Shown here one piece after another: positions 17,561-26,599 of a DNA stretch of 64,000 nt; position 1 is the first letter of the stretch, and every line of letters starts with the position of its first letter. The stretch covers positions 310,001 to 374,000 of the forward strand of contig NZ_JBEWSZ010000001.1 in NCBI RefSeq assembly GCF_040537815.1, written 5' to 3'. The position numbers and the translations under genes are program-made. Origin of the DNA: Mesorhizobium shangrilense (GTDB lineage: Bacteria > Pseudomonadota > Alphaproteobacteria > Rhizobiales > Rhizobiaceae). The notes under the pieces were generated by a model that had not been told where the DNA came from, searched no databases, and saw nothing but the letters and a program-made list of their open reading frames with translations.

Positions 17561-18338
17561 GTGCGGCGCCCTCCAGTTCGATATCGTCCGCCATGACGAA
17601 GATCCTGCCCGCCACCCGCATCACGGTGATGGGCGTGCCGTAAAGCCGCGACAGGACGGGGCCGTTGATGACCTCGTCGACGCTGCCGATCGCCGCCTTG
17701 CCGTTGCCGAGATAGAGCACGCGGTCGACGGCGCGCATGAGCGGGTTGATCTCATGCGAGCAGAACAGAACGGCGATGCCGAGCCGTTCCGCGACCTCGT
17801 GGACGAGATCGATGATGACGCGCTGGTGCGCGGCGTCGAGGCTGATCAGCGGCTCGTCGAGCAGCAGCAGCTTGGGATCGCCGATCAGGGCCTGGGCAAT
17901 CAGGATGCGCTGGCGCTCGCCGCCGGAAAGTTCCGCCAGCGGACGCCGGGCAAGGTCGGCGGCGCCGACCTCCTCCAGTGCCTTCCAAGCGGCTTCCTTC
18001 TCGGCGGCGGTGGCGACCGGCCAACCCCAGCGATGACCGCCGGCGGCGGTGAGCACGAAATCGATGCCGCTGATGCCGGGATGGGGCAGGGCGCGGCGCG
18101 CCTGCGGCATGTAGCCGATGGTCGGGTTGCCGCGCGTCGGCGGCCGGCCGAGCACGGAGATCGCTCCGCTGGCCGGCCCGACAAGGCCGAGGATCGCGCG
18201 CAGCATCGTCGTCTTGCCGGCGCCATTGGCGCCGAGCAGGCCGACAAAGGCGCCCTGCGGTATGGAGAAGGAAACGTCGGCGAGAACCCGACGCCCCCCA
18301 TAGCCCAGTGTGACCCGCTCGAAGGCGACGGCGCTCAT
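17544..18338 (-). CDS. Metal ABC transporter ATP-binding protein (ZnuC/AztA type)
   Basis: This is a 264-residue ABC ATPase with Walker A GANGAGKTT, Q-loop in GYMPQARR, signature ELSGGERQRILIAQAL, Walker B KLLLLDEPLISLD and H-loop FCSHEINPL. It supplies energy to the adjacent permease. The start codon overlaps the stop of the binding-protein gene by 4 bp, and the end overlaps the permease start by 17 bp. The operon order is therefore binding protein, ATPase, permease. Confidence 0.92.
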   Translation of the reverse strand: MSAVAFERVTLGYGGRRVLADVSFSIPQGAFVGLLGANGAGKTTMLRAILGLVGPASGAISVLGRPPTRGNPTIGYMPQARRALPHPGISGIDFVLTAAGGHRWGWPVATAAEKEAAWKALEEVGAADLARRPLAELSGGERQRILIAQALIGDPKLLLLDEPLISLDAAHQRVIIDLVHEVAERLGIAVLFCSHEINPLMRAVDRVLYLGNGKAAIGSVDEVINGPVLSRLYGTPITVMRVAGRIFVMADDIELEGAAHVHDV

Positions 18339-19216
18339 TGGGTGCGGGCAGCCAGCGCTTTCTGCACCTCGTCGAGCTGGCCGCCGAACCAGGTCTGGAT
18401 CGTCTTGCCCGCCGGCTCCGTCTCGGTGACGCCGATGACGGTGACCTTGTTCTGCTTGGCGATCTCGAGCAGGCGGGCCGTTGCTTCGTCGGTCACCTGC
18501 GAATTGTAGAACAGGATTTTCGCCGAACCATCCTTCAGGCTGTTCTCGAACGCCGTCACCTGGGTCGGGCTCGGCTCGGCATTGTTCATCACCGTCACCT
18601 GGAAATCATAGTTCAGCATTTTCAGGCCAAGCGCCTCGGCCATATAGCCGAAGACCGGCTCAGTGGCTGTCACCTCAATGCCCGCATAAGTCTTCTTGAC
18701 GTCGGTGATCTCCTTGTCGATCGCCTGCAGCGACATCTGGAAACTCTTCAGATTGGCCTGGTAATGCGCTGAATTGGCGGGGTCGCGCCGGGAAAGATCG
18801 TCAGCCAGCGCCTTGGCGACGGCGGGCAGCGTCGCCGGATTGTACCAGAGGTGCGGATTGTCGCCCGATTTCTTGCCGATCAGGTCGGCGGCCACGATGG
18901 TGGTGTGGTCGGGCTTCGTCGAGGCCGACAGCAGCTTGTCCATCCACGGATCGTAGTCGGCGCCGTTGTAGATGATGACTTTTGCATCGGCGATGTTGCG
19001 CGCCGTCGAAGGGCTGGTCTCGAACAGATGCGGATCATCGTCGGGATTGGAGAGGATGCTGGTGACCTCGACATGGCCGCCGCCGATCTGGCGGGCGAGA
19101 TCGCCATAGAAATTTTCGGCGGCAACGATGTTTATCTTCTCGTCGGTCCTGGCGGCATTGCCAGCCAACAGCGGCGCTGCAACGAGCAGTGCCGCCAGCA
19201 ATGGAACGGAACGCAT
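18335..19216 (-). CDS. Metal ABC transporter substrate-binding protein
   Basis: This is a 293-residue cluster A-I binding protein. A signal peptide (MRSVPLLAALLVAAPLLAGNA) is followed by KINIVAAENFYGDLA. Metal-ligand candidates are His in DDDPHLFETSPS, His in GDNPHLWYNP and Glu in TATEPVFGYMAEALG. The His-rich loop of ZnuA is absent, so it resembles the loop-less family members. It is the first gene of the operon, with a Zur-like palindrome 58 bp upstream. Zinc is the most likely ligand, with manganese as an alternative. Confidence 0.88.
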   Translation of the reverse strand: MRSVPLLAALLVAAPLLAGNAARTDEKINIVAAENFYGDLARQIGGGHVEVTSILSNPDDDPHLFETSPSTARNIADAKVIIYNGADYDPWMDKLLSASTKPDHTTIVAADLIGKKSGDNPHLWYNPATLPAVAKALADDLSRRDPANSAHYQANLKSFQMSLQAIDKEITDVKKTYAGIEVTATEPVFGYMAEALGLKMLNYDFQVTVMNNAEPSPTQVTAFENSLKDGSAKILFYNSQVTDEATARLLEIAKQNKVTVIGVTETEPAGKTIQTWFGGQLDEVQKALAARTQ

Positions 19217-19273
19217 TCTGGTCTCCTCAGCAATCGGGAAGTTGCGTGCGCGGGGAAATCACCCACTGTTGTT

Positions 19274-19290
19274 ATGTAATACTATAACAT
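19274..19290 (-). promoter_or_regulatory. Zur-box-like palindrome before the metal transporter operon
   Basis: The sequence ATGTAATACTATAACAT is a 17-bp near-perfect dyad (arms ATGTAATA / TATAACAT, 7 of 8 pairs) and resembles the ATGTTATA-type boxes bound by alphaproteobacterial Zur. It lies 58 bp before the binding-protein start. It predicts repression by zinc. Confidence 0.65.
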
Positions 19291-19497
19291 ATGTGGTCGA
19301 AATGTGGCGCATGCGAGGGCCGGCGCAGGCATGCGCACACGAAGCCGTGAAGCGCTTAACGGGCGGCGATGGTCTCCGGGATGGCAAATAGATTCTTGCG
19401 AAGAGGGACCCCACCGCAAGGGCCTCTTGTGGAGAGGGCGTAAGGAGGGGGGTATTCGTACAGCGGAGGCCTCGGCCAAACCCCAGGACGCCGCCGA

Positions 19498-20613
19498 TCA
19501 GGGCACCGCCGAGACCAGCAGGAAGACGGCGAAGATCACGAGGTGGATCGCGCCTTGCAGCACCGTGGTGCGGCCGGTGCCCAGCGTCAGCGTGCTGACG
19601 AAAAGCGTCAGCACCAGCAAGGTGATATTGGTGGGCGAAACGCCGAGCACTAGGTTCTGCTTGAGCACCAGCGACACGATCGCGACGGTCGGGATGGTCA
19701 GCCCGATCGAGGCGATCGCCGATCCCAGCGCCAGGTTGATGCTGTTCTGCAGTTGGTTCCTGACCGCCGACTTCGCGGCCGCCATGCCTTCCGGCAAAAG
19801 CACGATCGCGGCAATGATCACGCCGACGAAGGCTTGCGGCAGCCCGGCGGCGGCAATGCCCTTGTCCAGCGGGTAGGACAGGACCTTGGCCAGCAACACG
19901 ACCGCCACCAGCGAGACCAGCAGCAGGCCGAGGCTGAACAAGGCGATCCGGCCGCTTGGCTTCTCCGGCGAAGCTTCCACATCCTCGTCTGTCGGATCGG
20001 CCTCTGCCGGCGTGTCGAGAAAGTAGTCGCGGTGCTTCACGGTCTGCACGAACACGAAAACGCCCCACAGCACCAGCGCCGCCATGCCGACAAAGACCAC
20101 CTGCAAGTTGGAAAAGGACGGCCCGGACGCCGCCAGCGTGTAGTTCGGGAGGATCAACGCCAATGTGGCGAGCGTGCCAAGCACGGCCAGCGCCGATGAT
20201 GCGCCCTGCAACTGGAATGTCTGCTCGAAATGCCGCCTTCCGCCCATGATCAGGCAAAGGCCGGCGACGCCGTTGAGCACGATCATCACGGCGGCAAAGA
20301 CAGTGTCACGCGCCACCACGTCGCTGCCCGGCGCGCTCGTGAGCATGATCGAGACGATCAACGCGACCTCGATCACCGTTACCGCCACCGCCAGCAGGAT
20401 CGAGCCAAACGGTTCGCCCAGTTTCAGCGCCAGGACCTCCGCATGGTGGACGGCCGCGAAAACCGCCGAGCCAAGCAGTGCGGCGGCGAGAACAAGCACC
20501 AATGTCGCGTCCGAGGGGACGATGCTGGTGAATTTGAGAGCCAGCAAACCGGCGGCCAGCACCGGCGCCACCCAGGTCCAGGTCGGGATGGAATCGTGAC
20601 TGTGTCCGGACAT
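19498..20613 (-). CDS. Calcium:proton antiporter, ChaA/CAX family
   Basis: This is a 371-residue inner-membrane protein with about eleven hydrophobic segments. It contains the two alpha-repeat signatures of cation/Ca2+ exchangers: GEPFGSILLAVAVTVIEVALI in the first half and LLPEGMAAAKSAVRNQLQ with NLALGSAIASIGLTIP in the second. An acidic loop (EADPTDEDVEASPE) sits between the halves. The start MSGHSHDS is chosen for GGAG 11 bases upstream. The expected role is efflux of Ca2+ (or Na+/K+ in ChaA) driven by protons. It is convergent with nothing and lies 281 bp from the metal operon, so is probably transcribed alone. Confidence 0.88.
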   Translation of the reverse strand: MSGHSHDSIPTWTWVAPVLAAGLLALKFTSIVPSDATLVLVLAAALLGSAVFAAVHHAEVLALKLGEPFGSILLAVAVTVIEVALIVSIMLTSAPGSDVVARDTVFAAVMIVLNGVAGLCLIMGGRRHFEQTFQLQGASSALAVLGTLATLALILPNYTLAASGPSFSNLQVVFVGMAALVLWGVFVFVQTVKHRDYFLDTPAEADPTDEDVEASPEKPSGRIALFSLGLLLVSLVAVVLLAKVLSYPLDKGIAAAGLPQAFVGVIIAAIVLLPEGMAAAKSAVRNQLQNSINLALGSAIASIGLTIPTVAIVSLVLKQNLVLGVSPTNITLLVLTLFVSTLTLGTGRTTVLQGAIHLVIFAVFLLVSAVP

Positions 20614-20650
20614 CGGCTGGCTTCTCCGTGATTTTCGCGCGCATGGCGGC

Positions 20651-20759
20651 ATTGCCGCGACGACCACAATGCACTGTAGCCCTCTACAAGCTCAACCTCG
20701 GCTTGTCCGGGAAAATCTTGGCCCACTGTTCGAAACAGGGGCGTGCATGTCGGGATGCC
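20651..20759 (+). repeat. 110-bp dispersed repeat, copy 1
   Basis: This segment runs from ATTGCCGC to CGGGATGCC and is about 85 % identical to 23240-23349 in the same orientation. The core contains the small hairpin CTGTT-CGA-AACAG. The two copies flank the glycosyltransferase and methyltransferase genes. No coding function is supported. Confidence 0.75.
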
Positions 20760-20817
20760 GCGCGAAACAAGACTGGGGACGGCCAGGGCCCATGGCAATG
20801 GCGCTCGGGGTCATGCT

Positions 20818-21813
20818 CTAGATCGCGGCCAGTCGCCGTACAAATCCATATGCAAGATCCGTAGACGCCAACTTCGCGGAGAAGCGGTTGCCAAGCAATG
20901 GCCGGATCGTGCGCATGATCAACCAAAGCCTGAATCTCATGGTGGGTGTAAGCCTGTCCATGAGTGCGAGTGCGTCCGATGCCAGCTCGATGCTCCCTTT
21001 TCGTCCAGCCATGCGATAGGTGCCGGCCGCGGTGTGAAAAAATCGCGGCGTTATCAAATCCCTGGAATAGTAGCGGGCCAGGGCAATGTCGTCGGGAAAT
21101 GCATCAAGGAGCTTGTCGGCATATATCAACGCCGATTTCGCCATTCTTGTACTGTAGGAAGCGGATGCGCTGTGGATACGCCAGGCGGATAGAGCCTCGC
21201 CGACGAATGTGTTGGTATACCCCGCTCTGAATAAACGCAGGAAGAGATCGTCATCCTCGTAGCCTGACAGGTTTTCGTCAAATCCGCCAACGGCCTCAAA
21301 GGCCTCGCGTGAGATCAGGGATGCGGAAGGAAGGACGTACATATTCTGGCTCAGGCAGCTATAGATTGTTCTCTTCGGGTGCTCCGACCCAAGTCGTTTG
21401 ATCATTTCGCGGACCACGAGGTGTCCGTCGCTGCTATACTCGTCGAGGTCACTGTAGACCCATCCGAATGGGCCAACCTGGGGTTCCGACCCTGTGGCAG
21501 CTTCCAGCGTCTCGAGATGTCTTGGGTACCACCAATCGTCCTGGTCAAGAAACGCGATGAGATCGCTGTCGCAGCTTTTCACAGCCAGGTTGCGGGCCGA
21601 TGACTGACCGCCGTTTTGTTTTGTCAGGACCTTGATACGATCGTCGCCCCTGGTTATCTCCCTCGCTATGTCAGCCCCGTTGTCGGTGGAGCCGTCATCC
21701 ACGACCATCACCTCATCTGGCTGGCGGCTTTGCCCGAGGACGCTTTTCAGCGAAGTTCGAATGAATTTCTGACCGTTGTAAAGCGGTATGCATGCAGCAA
21801 TCGATTGAGCCAT
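20818..21813 (-). CDS. Family 2 glycosyltransferase
   Basis: This is a 331-residue GT-A fold enzyme. Its start is IAACIPLYNG, with VMVVDDGSTDNG for nucleotide-sugar binding, then DLIAFLDQDDWW with the metal-binding DxD, and ISREAFEAVGGFDENLSGYEDDDLFLRLFRAG as the acceptor/ED motif. It probably transfers a sugar to a surface polysaccharide or glycolipid in the cytosol. The start is set 10 bp after the upstream methyltransferase stop, so the two form an operon. Codon and base usage are visibly less GC-rich than in neighbours, and a 110-bp direct repeat flanks the pair, which suggests acquisition. Confidence 0.88.
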   Translation of the reverse strand: MAQSIAACIPLYNGQKFIRTSLKSVLGQSRQPDEVMVVDDGSTDNGADIAREITRGDDRIKVLTKQNGGQSSARNLAVKSCDSDLIAFLDQDDWWYPRHLETLEAATGSEPQVGPFGWVYSDLDEYSSDGHLVVREMIKRLGSEHPKRTIYSCLSQNMYVLPSASLISREAFEAVGGFDENLSGYEDDDLFLRLFRAGYTNTFVGEALSAWRIHSASASYSTRMAKSALIYADKLLDAFPDDIALARYYSRDLITPRFFHTAAGTYRMAGRKGSIELASDALALMDRLTPTMRFRLWLIMRTIRPLLGNRFSAKLASTDLAYGFVRRLAAI

Positions 21814-21823
21814 CGAGTTTCGC

Positions 21824-23191
21824 CTAGTTGTGCAGATTTCGGAAAAAGGAGGCGCTCGCTGCATTCAATACTGGCTGCGAAGCTTCAATCGTTTTCCGAA
21901 GTTCTGCGATGCCAGCCTCCAGGTCTTGCGGAACCTCTGCCAGGCGTCGGCCGTCTATTGCATCGAGAGCGGACATGGCCTTGCGATGTTGACCGGAATT
22001 TTCCAGAGAAAGCGCCTCGTGATACTTGGCCCGCCAGACAAGATCGGCTTCGACTCCAGCCGTCGCGGGGTCGATCTCTATTTTCTTTGCGCACAGCAGA
22101 TGCGCGGCATGGAGATGCTCGGCTGCGTCCATATAGTCGCCCCTGTGGATCAGCAACAGCATCCCGCGATAGTATGTGGAAGCCGCAATGCAGAGGGGCC
22201 ACCGGCCGGCAAATTGTGTCAACGAGCTTATATCGTCCACTCTGGGCCGAGCGTCGGCAAGGATCGGGTCGAAACTCTGCTCCGCAATCTCGTACATGCC
22301 GTGATCGATGGCTGCGCGAAACAGGCGATAACGGAGACCGACGGCCAATGATGAACCGGGCTGAGCTCGGGAAAGAGCTGCCTTGAGGTAGAACAGGATC
22401 TTGCCCTGCCACCCTTCGGCAGTCTGGAACTCGATCGGCCTGCGCGATGCGTAGAACAATGTGCTGTCGGCACTTTTGTCCACTGCGACAAATGTCAGGC
22501 CAGCCTCTTCGAAAAGCCGCGTAAGCGCTTCGTCGCTAAACAGAATCGTGTGGGCACCGGGTGACAGAAGCGCCAAAAGGGTGCTTCGCGCGGTCGTGGG
22601 ATTGATCCGCTCGGGATTGGGCGTGGTGAGAACGATCACGCCGTCCTCAGACAGATAGGATGTCAGAATTGCGAGGAAAGCCGCGGGGTCGTGGATGTGC
22701 TCGATGACCTCCGAACAGTGCACCACATTGTACAGACAGTGCGGATTGGGGTTCAACGGCGCGAAGTCACGGATGATATCGAGACCAAGTTGATCTCGTC
22801 CCGAGCCACCATATTGCGACGGCTCAAATCCCATCGCCTCCCATCCGGCAATGGTTCGAACGGCATCCAGAGCGAAGCCAAACCCACAACCGATGTCGAG
22901 GATGCGGCCAATGCTGCCGTCGGGAACAACCCTGAGGATGTTTCTTGCAACGGTGTCGATGGACGCGCTCATTTCAACGTAGTTGCGAATGCCGAGCGGG
23001 CTGGTGTGTGCGGTGTAATCTATCGACGGGAACGGATCATAGATCAGTGATGCACATTGGCCGCATCGATAAAGCGACATTGCGTCTACGCGCAAAACCC
23101 TCGCTTTGAGGTTGGAATCGCGACATGCCGGGCAGACGAATTCCGCCGCGGCGAGCGCGCGGTCGAAGTCGATGGTGTTGTTCTCAGGCAT
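21824..23191 (-). CDS. SAM-dependent methyltransferase with N-terminal zinc ribbon and helical C-terminus
   Basis: This protein has about 455 residues. An N-terminal zinc ribbon (CPACRDSN...YRCGQC) is followed by a class I methyltransferase domain: GRILDIGCGFGFALDAV (SAM-binding), VVHCSEVIEHIHDP and VIVLTTPNPERI. Residues beyond about 270 are helical and may be TPR-like. This layout is common in O-antigen and capsule clusters, where such enzymes methylate sugars. The ATG at 23191 is used. Upstream ATGs at 23227/23221 have no better ribosome site. It is co-transcribed with the GT2 gene 10 bp downstream. Confidence 0.82.
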   Translation of the reverse strand: MPENNTIDFDRALAAAEFVCPACRDSNLKARVLRVDAMSLYRCGQCASLIYDPFPSIDYTAHTSPLGIRNYVEMSASIDTVARNILRVVPDGSIGRILDIGCGFGFALDAVRTIAGWEAMGFEPSQYGGSGRDQLGLDIIRDFAPLNPNPHCLYNVVHCSEVIEHIHDPAAFLAILTSYLSEDGVIVLTTPNPERINPTTARSTLLALLSPGAHTILFSDEALTRLFEEAGLTFVAVDKSADSTLFYASRRPIEFQTAEGWQGKILFYLKAALSRAQPGSSLAVGLRYRLFRAAIDHGMYEIAEQSFDPILADARPRVDDISSLTQFAGRWPLCIAASTYYRGMLLLIHRGDYMDAAEHLHAAHLLCAKKIEIDPATAGVEADLVWRAKYHEALSLENSGQHRKAMSALDAIDGRRLAEVPQDLEAGIAELRKTIEASQPVLNAASASFFRNLHN

Positions 23192-23239
23192 CGTCGTCAG
23201 TGCTTCGGGTAAGCATGCCATGTTCAAACGGTTTGTTTC

Positions 23240-23349
23240 ATTGCCGCAACGATCAAGATGCGCATCAGCCCTCTACGATCTCATGTTCGGCTTGTCTGGG
23301 AAATCTTGGCCCTTCCTGTTCGAAACAGGGGCGCGCATGGCGGGATGCC
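23240..23349 (+). repeat. 110-bp dispersed repeat, copy 2
   Basis: This is a direct repeat of 20651-20759. Here the central hairpin is CCTGTT-CGA-AACAGG. It ends 12 bp before the stop codon of the 77-aa paralogue gene. The TTCGAAA core superficially resembles a tRNA T-loop, but no tRNA fold surrounds it. Confidence 0.75.
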
Positions 23350-23360
23350 TTGAGCAGCGG

Positions 23361-23594
23361 CTATTCAGCCGCCTGCGTGCGCTCCGCAAGGGCAAAGGCC
23401 TGCAAATTCCTGGCCTTGCCGATGTCCTGATCCGCGTTGGCGATGATCGAGAAGAACGCTGCCCTGGCAATGTCCTTCTTGGATGCGTTGGGGTGCACTT
23501 TCCTGGCCGCCTTGATGAGCTGCTTGGGCGTCATGTCTGGGGTGACGATCCGCATCAGCGTATCGCCGATCGCCTGCATCTCGCTCGCTTCCAT
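23361..23594 (-). CDS. Conserved 77-aa hypothetical (paralogue B)
   Basis: This is the same length as the gene at 16439-16672, with MEASEMQAIGDTLMRIVTPDM, TPKQLIKAARKVHP and QAFALAERTQAAE. Differences are mostly conservative (S/T, E/V, A/N, S/A), and the flanking DNA differs, so this is a paralogue pair under protein-level constraint. The start ATG is taken by comparison with copy A. The open frame extends further upstream without similarity. The function is unknown. Confidence 0.75.
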   Translation of the reverse strand: MEASEMQAIGDTLMRIVTPDMTPKQLIKAARKVHPNASKKDIARAAFFSIIANADQDIGKARNLQAFALAERTQAAE

Positions 23595-23712
23595 CAGGGA
23601 ACTCCGTGTTGGCTGCCGCGCGGGGAGCCTAGACCATCTCGCTGCCAAAGGAAATCGTCCGGCGCCAGCCCAAAATGACCCGGGTGCCGGTTCCAGACCT
23701 CGAACCATCCCC

Positions 23713-25305
23713 TCAAGTTTGCGGCCCGCCGAGATCGAGCCTGCGTGAAATACCGATGGCGTCCAGGAAGGCCGCATCGTGGCTGACGACCAGCAGGGCG
23801 CCGTCATAGGCGCGCAATCCGGCTTCGACCGCCTCGATGGACGCGATATCGAGGTGATTGGTCGGCTCGTCGAGGATCAGCAGCGCGGGTGGCGTCGGTC
23901 CGCCCAGCACGCAGGCCAGGCCAGCGCGCAGCAATTGCCCGCCACTCAGGCTCGAGACCGTCTGCAGCGCAGCGTCGGCGCGGAACATGAAGCGCGCAAG
24001 GGCTGCCCGGCAGGCATTGGTGTCGGCCGAGGGATTGATGCGGCGGAAATTGTCGAGGATCGAGGCCGACGGTTCGAGCAGGCTGACCGCTTGATCGAAC
24101 ATGGCAAAGTCCGTCGGGCCGCGCACCGTGCCCGTCCATGGAAGCAGCTCTCCGCTGGCAAGCTTCAGCAGCGTCGTCTTGCCCGAACCGTTGGGACCGG
24201 TGACGGCGATACGTTCCGGCCCGGTGATGGAAAAGGACAGGTCGTGCAGGATCGGCCGGCCCGGCTCGTGGCCGCCGCTGACCCCTTCGAGAACCAGCAC
24301 CATCCGTCCGGCCGGCAGGCCGGTGGCGGCGAGCCTGACCGAGAAGGGCTGCAGGATTTCGATGCGCTGGCGCGCCGAGGCGGCCGCGTCCTGCGCCTGT
24401 GCGCGGCGGCGCTCGCCAAGCCGCGCGGCCTCGCCGCCACTGTCCTGGCTGCGGTCCTTGCGGGCGCCGGCAAGGATGCGCGGCATGTCGCCTTTGGCGC
24501 GCTTGCGCTGGCCGGCGCCATCCTTGCGCGCCTTGCGTTCGGCCATGTCCTGCGTCTTGCGGTCGATGTCGGCCACGCGCTGTTCGGCATCGGCAAGATC
24601 GCGCTGGGCGGCGGTGAGTTCCAGGGCTTTGCGCTCGCGATAGCGGCTCCAATTGCCGCCATAGCTGCTGACGCCGAGCGATGTCAGCTCGACGATGGCG
24701 TCGACCGTCTCGAGCAGCTCGCGGTCATGGCTGACGATGATGGCGCCGCCCGGCCATTCGGCGATGAGCCCGATCACCGTGTCGCGCCCGGCGCTGTCGA
24801 GGTTGTTGGTGGGCTCGTCCAGGAGCAGGAAGTCAGGTTCGGCGAAGACCAGCGCGGCAAGCCGGGCGCGCGTCGTTTGCCCGCCCGACAGTGCCGCCAG
24901 CGGCGTCTCCGGGGACACGTCGAGCCCGGCGCGGCCAAGCGCAGAGGCGATGCGCGCCTCCAGCGTCCAGTCGGCCTTGGCGAGTTCCTCAAGTGTTGCC
25001 GTGCCCTGCTCGGCACGGCGCAGCGTGCCGAGCGCCTCGCGCGCGCCAAACAGATCGGCGATGGCCATGCCTTGCGCCACCTGCACGCTCTGGCGCAGCA
25101 GGCCGACGCTGCCATGGACCGAAATCATGCCGGATTGCTGCGCGCGCTCGCCGGCCATCAGCGCAAGCAGCGTGGTCTTGCCGATGCCGTTGCGTCCAAC
25201 GAGGCCGGTGCGCCCGGCGCCGAAACTCAGGTTGATGTTCGAGAGGAGCGGGCGGCCGTCAGGCGTTGAAATGGAGAGGTCGGAGAGGACGATCGAAGCA
25301 GGCAT
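23713..25305 (-). CDS. ABC-F family ATPase
   Basis: This is a 530-residue soluble protein with two ABC domains and no membrane segment. Domain 1 has GRNGIGKTTLLALMAG, ALSGGQTTRARLA and LLLDEPTNNLD. A charged coiled linker of about 80 residues follows (RKARKDGAGQRKRAKG). Domain 2 has GPNGSGKTTLLKLASG, SLSGGQLLRAGLA and LILDEPTNHLD. ABC-F proteins act on the ribosome, in translation quality control or antibiotic protection. Which subgroup this belongs to is not clear by eye. It is transcribed alone on the minus strand. MPASIVLSD is the first methionine before the domain. Confidence 0.9.
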   Translation of the reverse strand: MPASIVLSDLSISTPDGRPLLSNINLSFGAGRTGLVGRNGIGKTTLLALMAGERAQQSGMISVHGSVGLLRQSVQVAQGMAIADLFGAREALGTLRRAEQGTATLEELAKADWTLEARIASALGRAGLDVSPETPLAALSGGQTTRARLAALVFAEPDFLLLDEPTNNLDSAGRDTVIGLIAEWPGGAIIVSHDRELLETVDAIVELTSLGVSSYGGNWSRYRERKALELTAAQRDLADAEQRVADIDRKTQDMAERKARKDGAGQRKRAKGDMPRILAGARKDRSQDSGGEAARLGERRRAQAQDAAASARQRIEILQPFSVRLAATGLPAGRMVLVLEGVSGGHEPGRPILHDLSFSITGPERIAVTGPNGSGKTTLLKLASGELLPWTGTVRGPTDFAMFDQAVSLLEPSASILDNFRRINPSADTNACRAALARFMFRADAALQTVSSLSGGQLLRAGLACVLGGPTPPALLILDEPTNHLDIASIEAVEAGLRAYDGALLVVSHDAAFLDAIGISRRLDLGGPQT

Positions 25306-25455
25306 GGATATGAATTCCCCAGGAGGCAAGGCGGGCGGGCGTTGCGTTTGGGGTGAAATCCATGGCGGCAAGAATCCTGTCGAAATGTCCGATGGCTGTC
25401 AGCTAGGCCGGCCGCGTCCTGAAATCAAGGTCTGCCAGCCGGGCAGGGGAGAGCG

Positions 25456-26457
25456 TTACTCCTTGCAGATCGGCAAGGGCTGCGGTGGCGGCGCGGGATG
25501 GTCCGCCTTGTATTTGGCGATGACCGGCTCCAGCGTTTCCTTCGGCCAGAATTTCGGCGTGCCGATCTGCTTCAGGCAGGCCGCGTTCCAGTACAGGCCG
25601 GTGCCCGCCAGCGCATGGCCGCCCGCCGCGGCTTTCGCGACGGCGGCGATGTCGCGCGATTCAGGATAGATGTAGAGCGTCGTCGGCTTGTCCTTCATCA
25701 GCGGGATGATCAGCTGGGCGTCCTGCGGCGTCCAGCTGGTGCAGCCATTGCTGCGGCCGCCGGCGTAAGTCACCAGCGTGCCCGCCGGAACGAAACCGTC
25801 ATGGTTGGCATAGGGGCTGGCCGGATCCTTGCGCATGCACAGCCCTTTCAGCACCTGGGCCGGGTGCCCGCCGATCACCCGCTTCCTGGCGTTGGCGGTT
25901 TCGCCTTCGCCGTCGAACTGCACGAAGGTGCGCATGAACACCGCGTTTTGCTTGGCGCCGACGCGGTAATAGCCCTTGAACGAGGTCTTGGTATCGCTGG
26001 TCATGTAGGCGCCGCCGGCGGTCAGCTCGGAATCCATGGCGTTGCCGAAGTTCTTGGAGCATTCCCTGCCATTGGCGAAGTTGACGACGCCCTTCAGATT
26101 GCGTCCGGCGCCATGCCCCGCCGCCACCGCGCGAAACGACTGGTTGGCCTCGCAGATGATGTAATAGCGGTGCCCGAGCACGCCGTTGCCGAGGTCGCTG
26201 GGGCGCGTGGCGTCCATGGCGAAGTAGCAGGGGTTCCTGACCGCGCCTTCACTCACCTTGCGCTGGTAGAGCGCGCGCGCCCGCTCCAGCACCACCTGCG
26301 AAATCTGGTCCTCGCCGTCGCCGACATGGCCCTTCAGCCAAGCCGGAATGCCCGGCTGCAGCGCGGCGAACGACCGCGCCGACGCCGTCAGGCCGATGAC
26401 CACCACGAGCAGGCCGAGGATGGTGACGAACCCCAAGGGGATAGATCTCAGCCGCAC
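25456..26457 (-). CDS. Murein L,D-transpeptidase catalytic-domain protein (YkuD_2 type)
   Basis: This is a 333-residue exported protein with an N-terminal hydrophobic segment (IPLGFVTILGLLVVVIGL), which is a signal or anchor. The region ARALYQRK...NPCYFAMDATRPSDLG...YYIICEANQSFRAVAAGHG followed by HDGFVPAGTLVTYAGGRSNGCTSW matches the YkuD_2 family. Cys in SNGCTSW is the expected nucleophile. Family knowledge suggests L,D-transpeptidase-like chemistry on peptidoglycan stem peptides in the periplasm. Additional Cys residues may form disulfides. It stands alone on the minus strand. Confidence 0.82.
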   Translation of the reverse strand: MRLRSIPLGFVTILGLLVVVIGLTASARSFAALQPGIPAWLKGHVGDGEDQISQVVLERARALYQRKVSEGAVRNPCYFAMDATRPSDLGNGVLGHRYYIICEANQSFRAVAAGHGAGRNLKGVVNFANGRECSKNFGNAMDSELTAGGAYMTSDTKTSFKGYYRVGAKQNAVFMRTFVQFDGEGETANARKRVIGGHPAQVLKGLCMRKDPASPYANHDGFVPAGTLVTYAGGRSNGCTSWTPQDAQLIIPLMKDKPTTLYIYPESRDIAAVAKAAAGGHALAGTGLYWNAACLKQIGTPKFWPKETLEPVIAKYKADHPAPPPQPLPICKE

Positions 26458-26599
26458 CCGATCAATTCTCCTGCCAATGCCGTCAGCGATTCGGTGTTGT
26501 CACCGGGCATCCATCATAAATGGCCGCGCATCAATCGGCGAAACACATCTTGTTTAGCGGGCGCTGCAGGAAGCCGCTGGAAGACGCAGGTATCCGCGA

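Noticed and set aside
20700..20760. TTCGAAA core in the 110-bp repeat as a tRNA or tRNA-type attachment site
   Set aside because: The flanking bases do not form acceptor, D or anticodon arms. Only a small hairpin of 5-6 bp is present.
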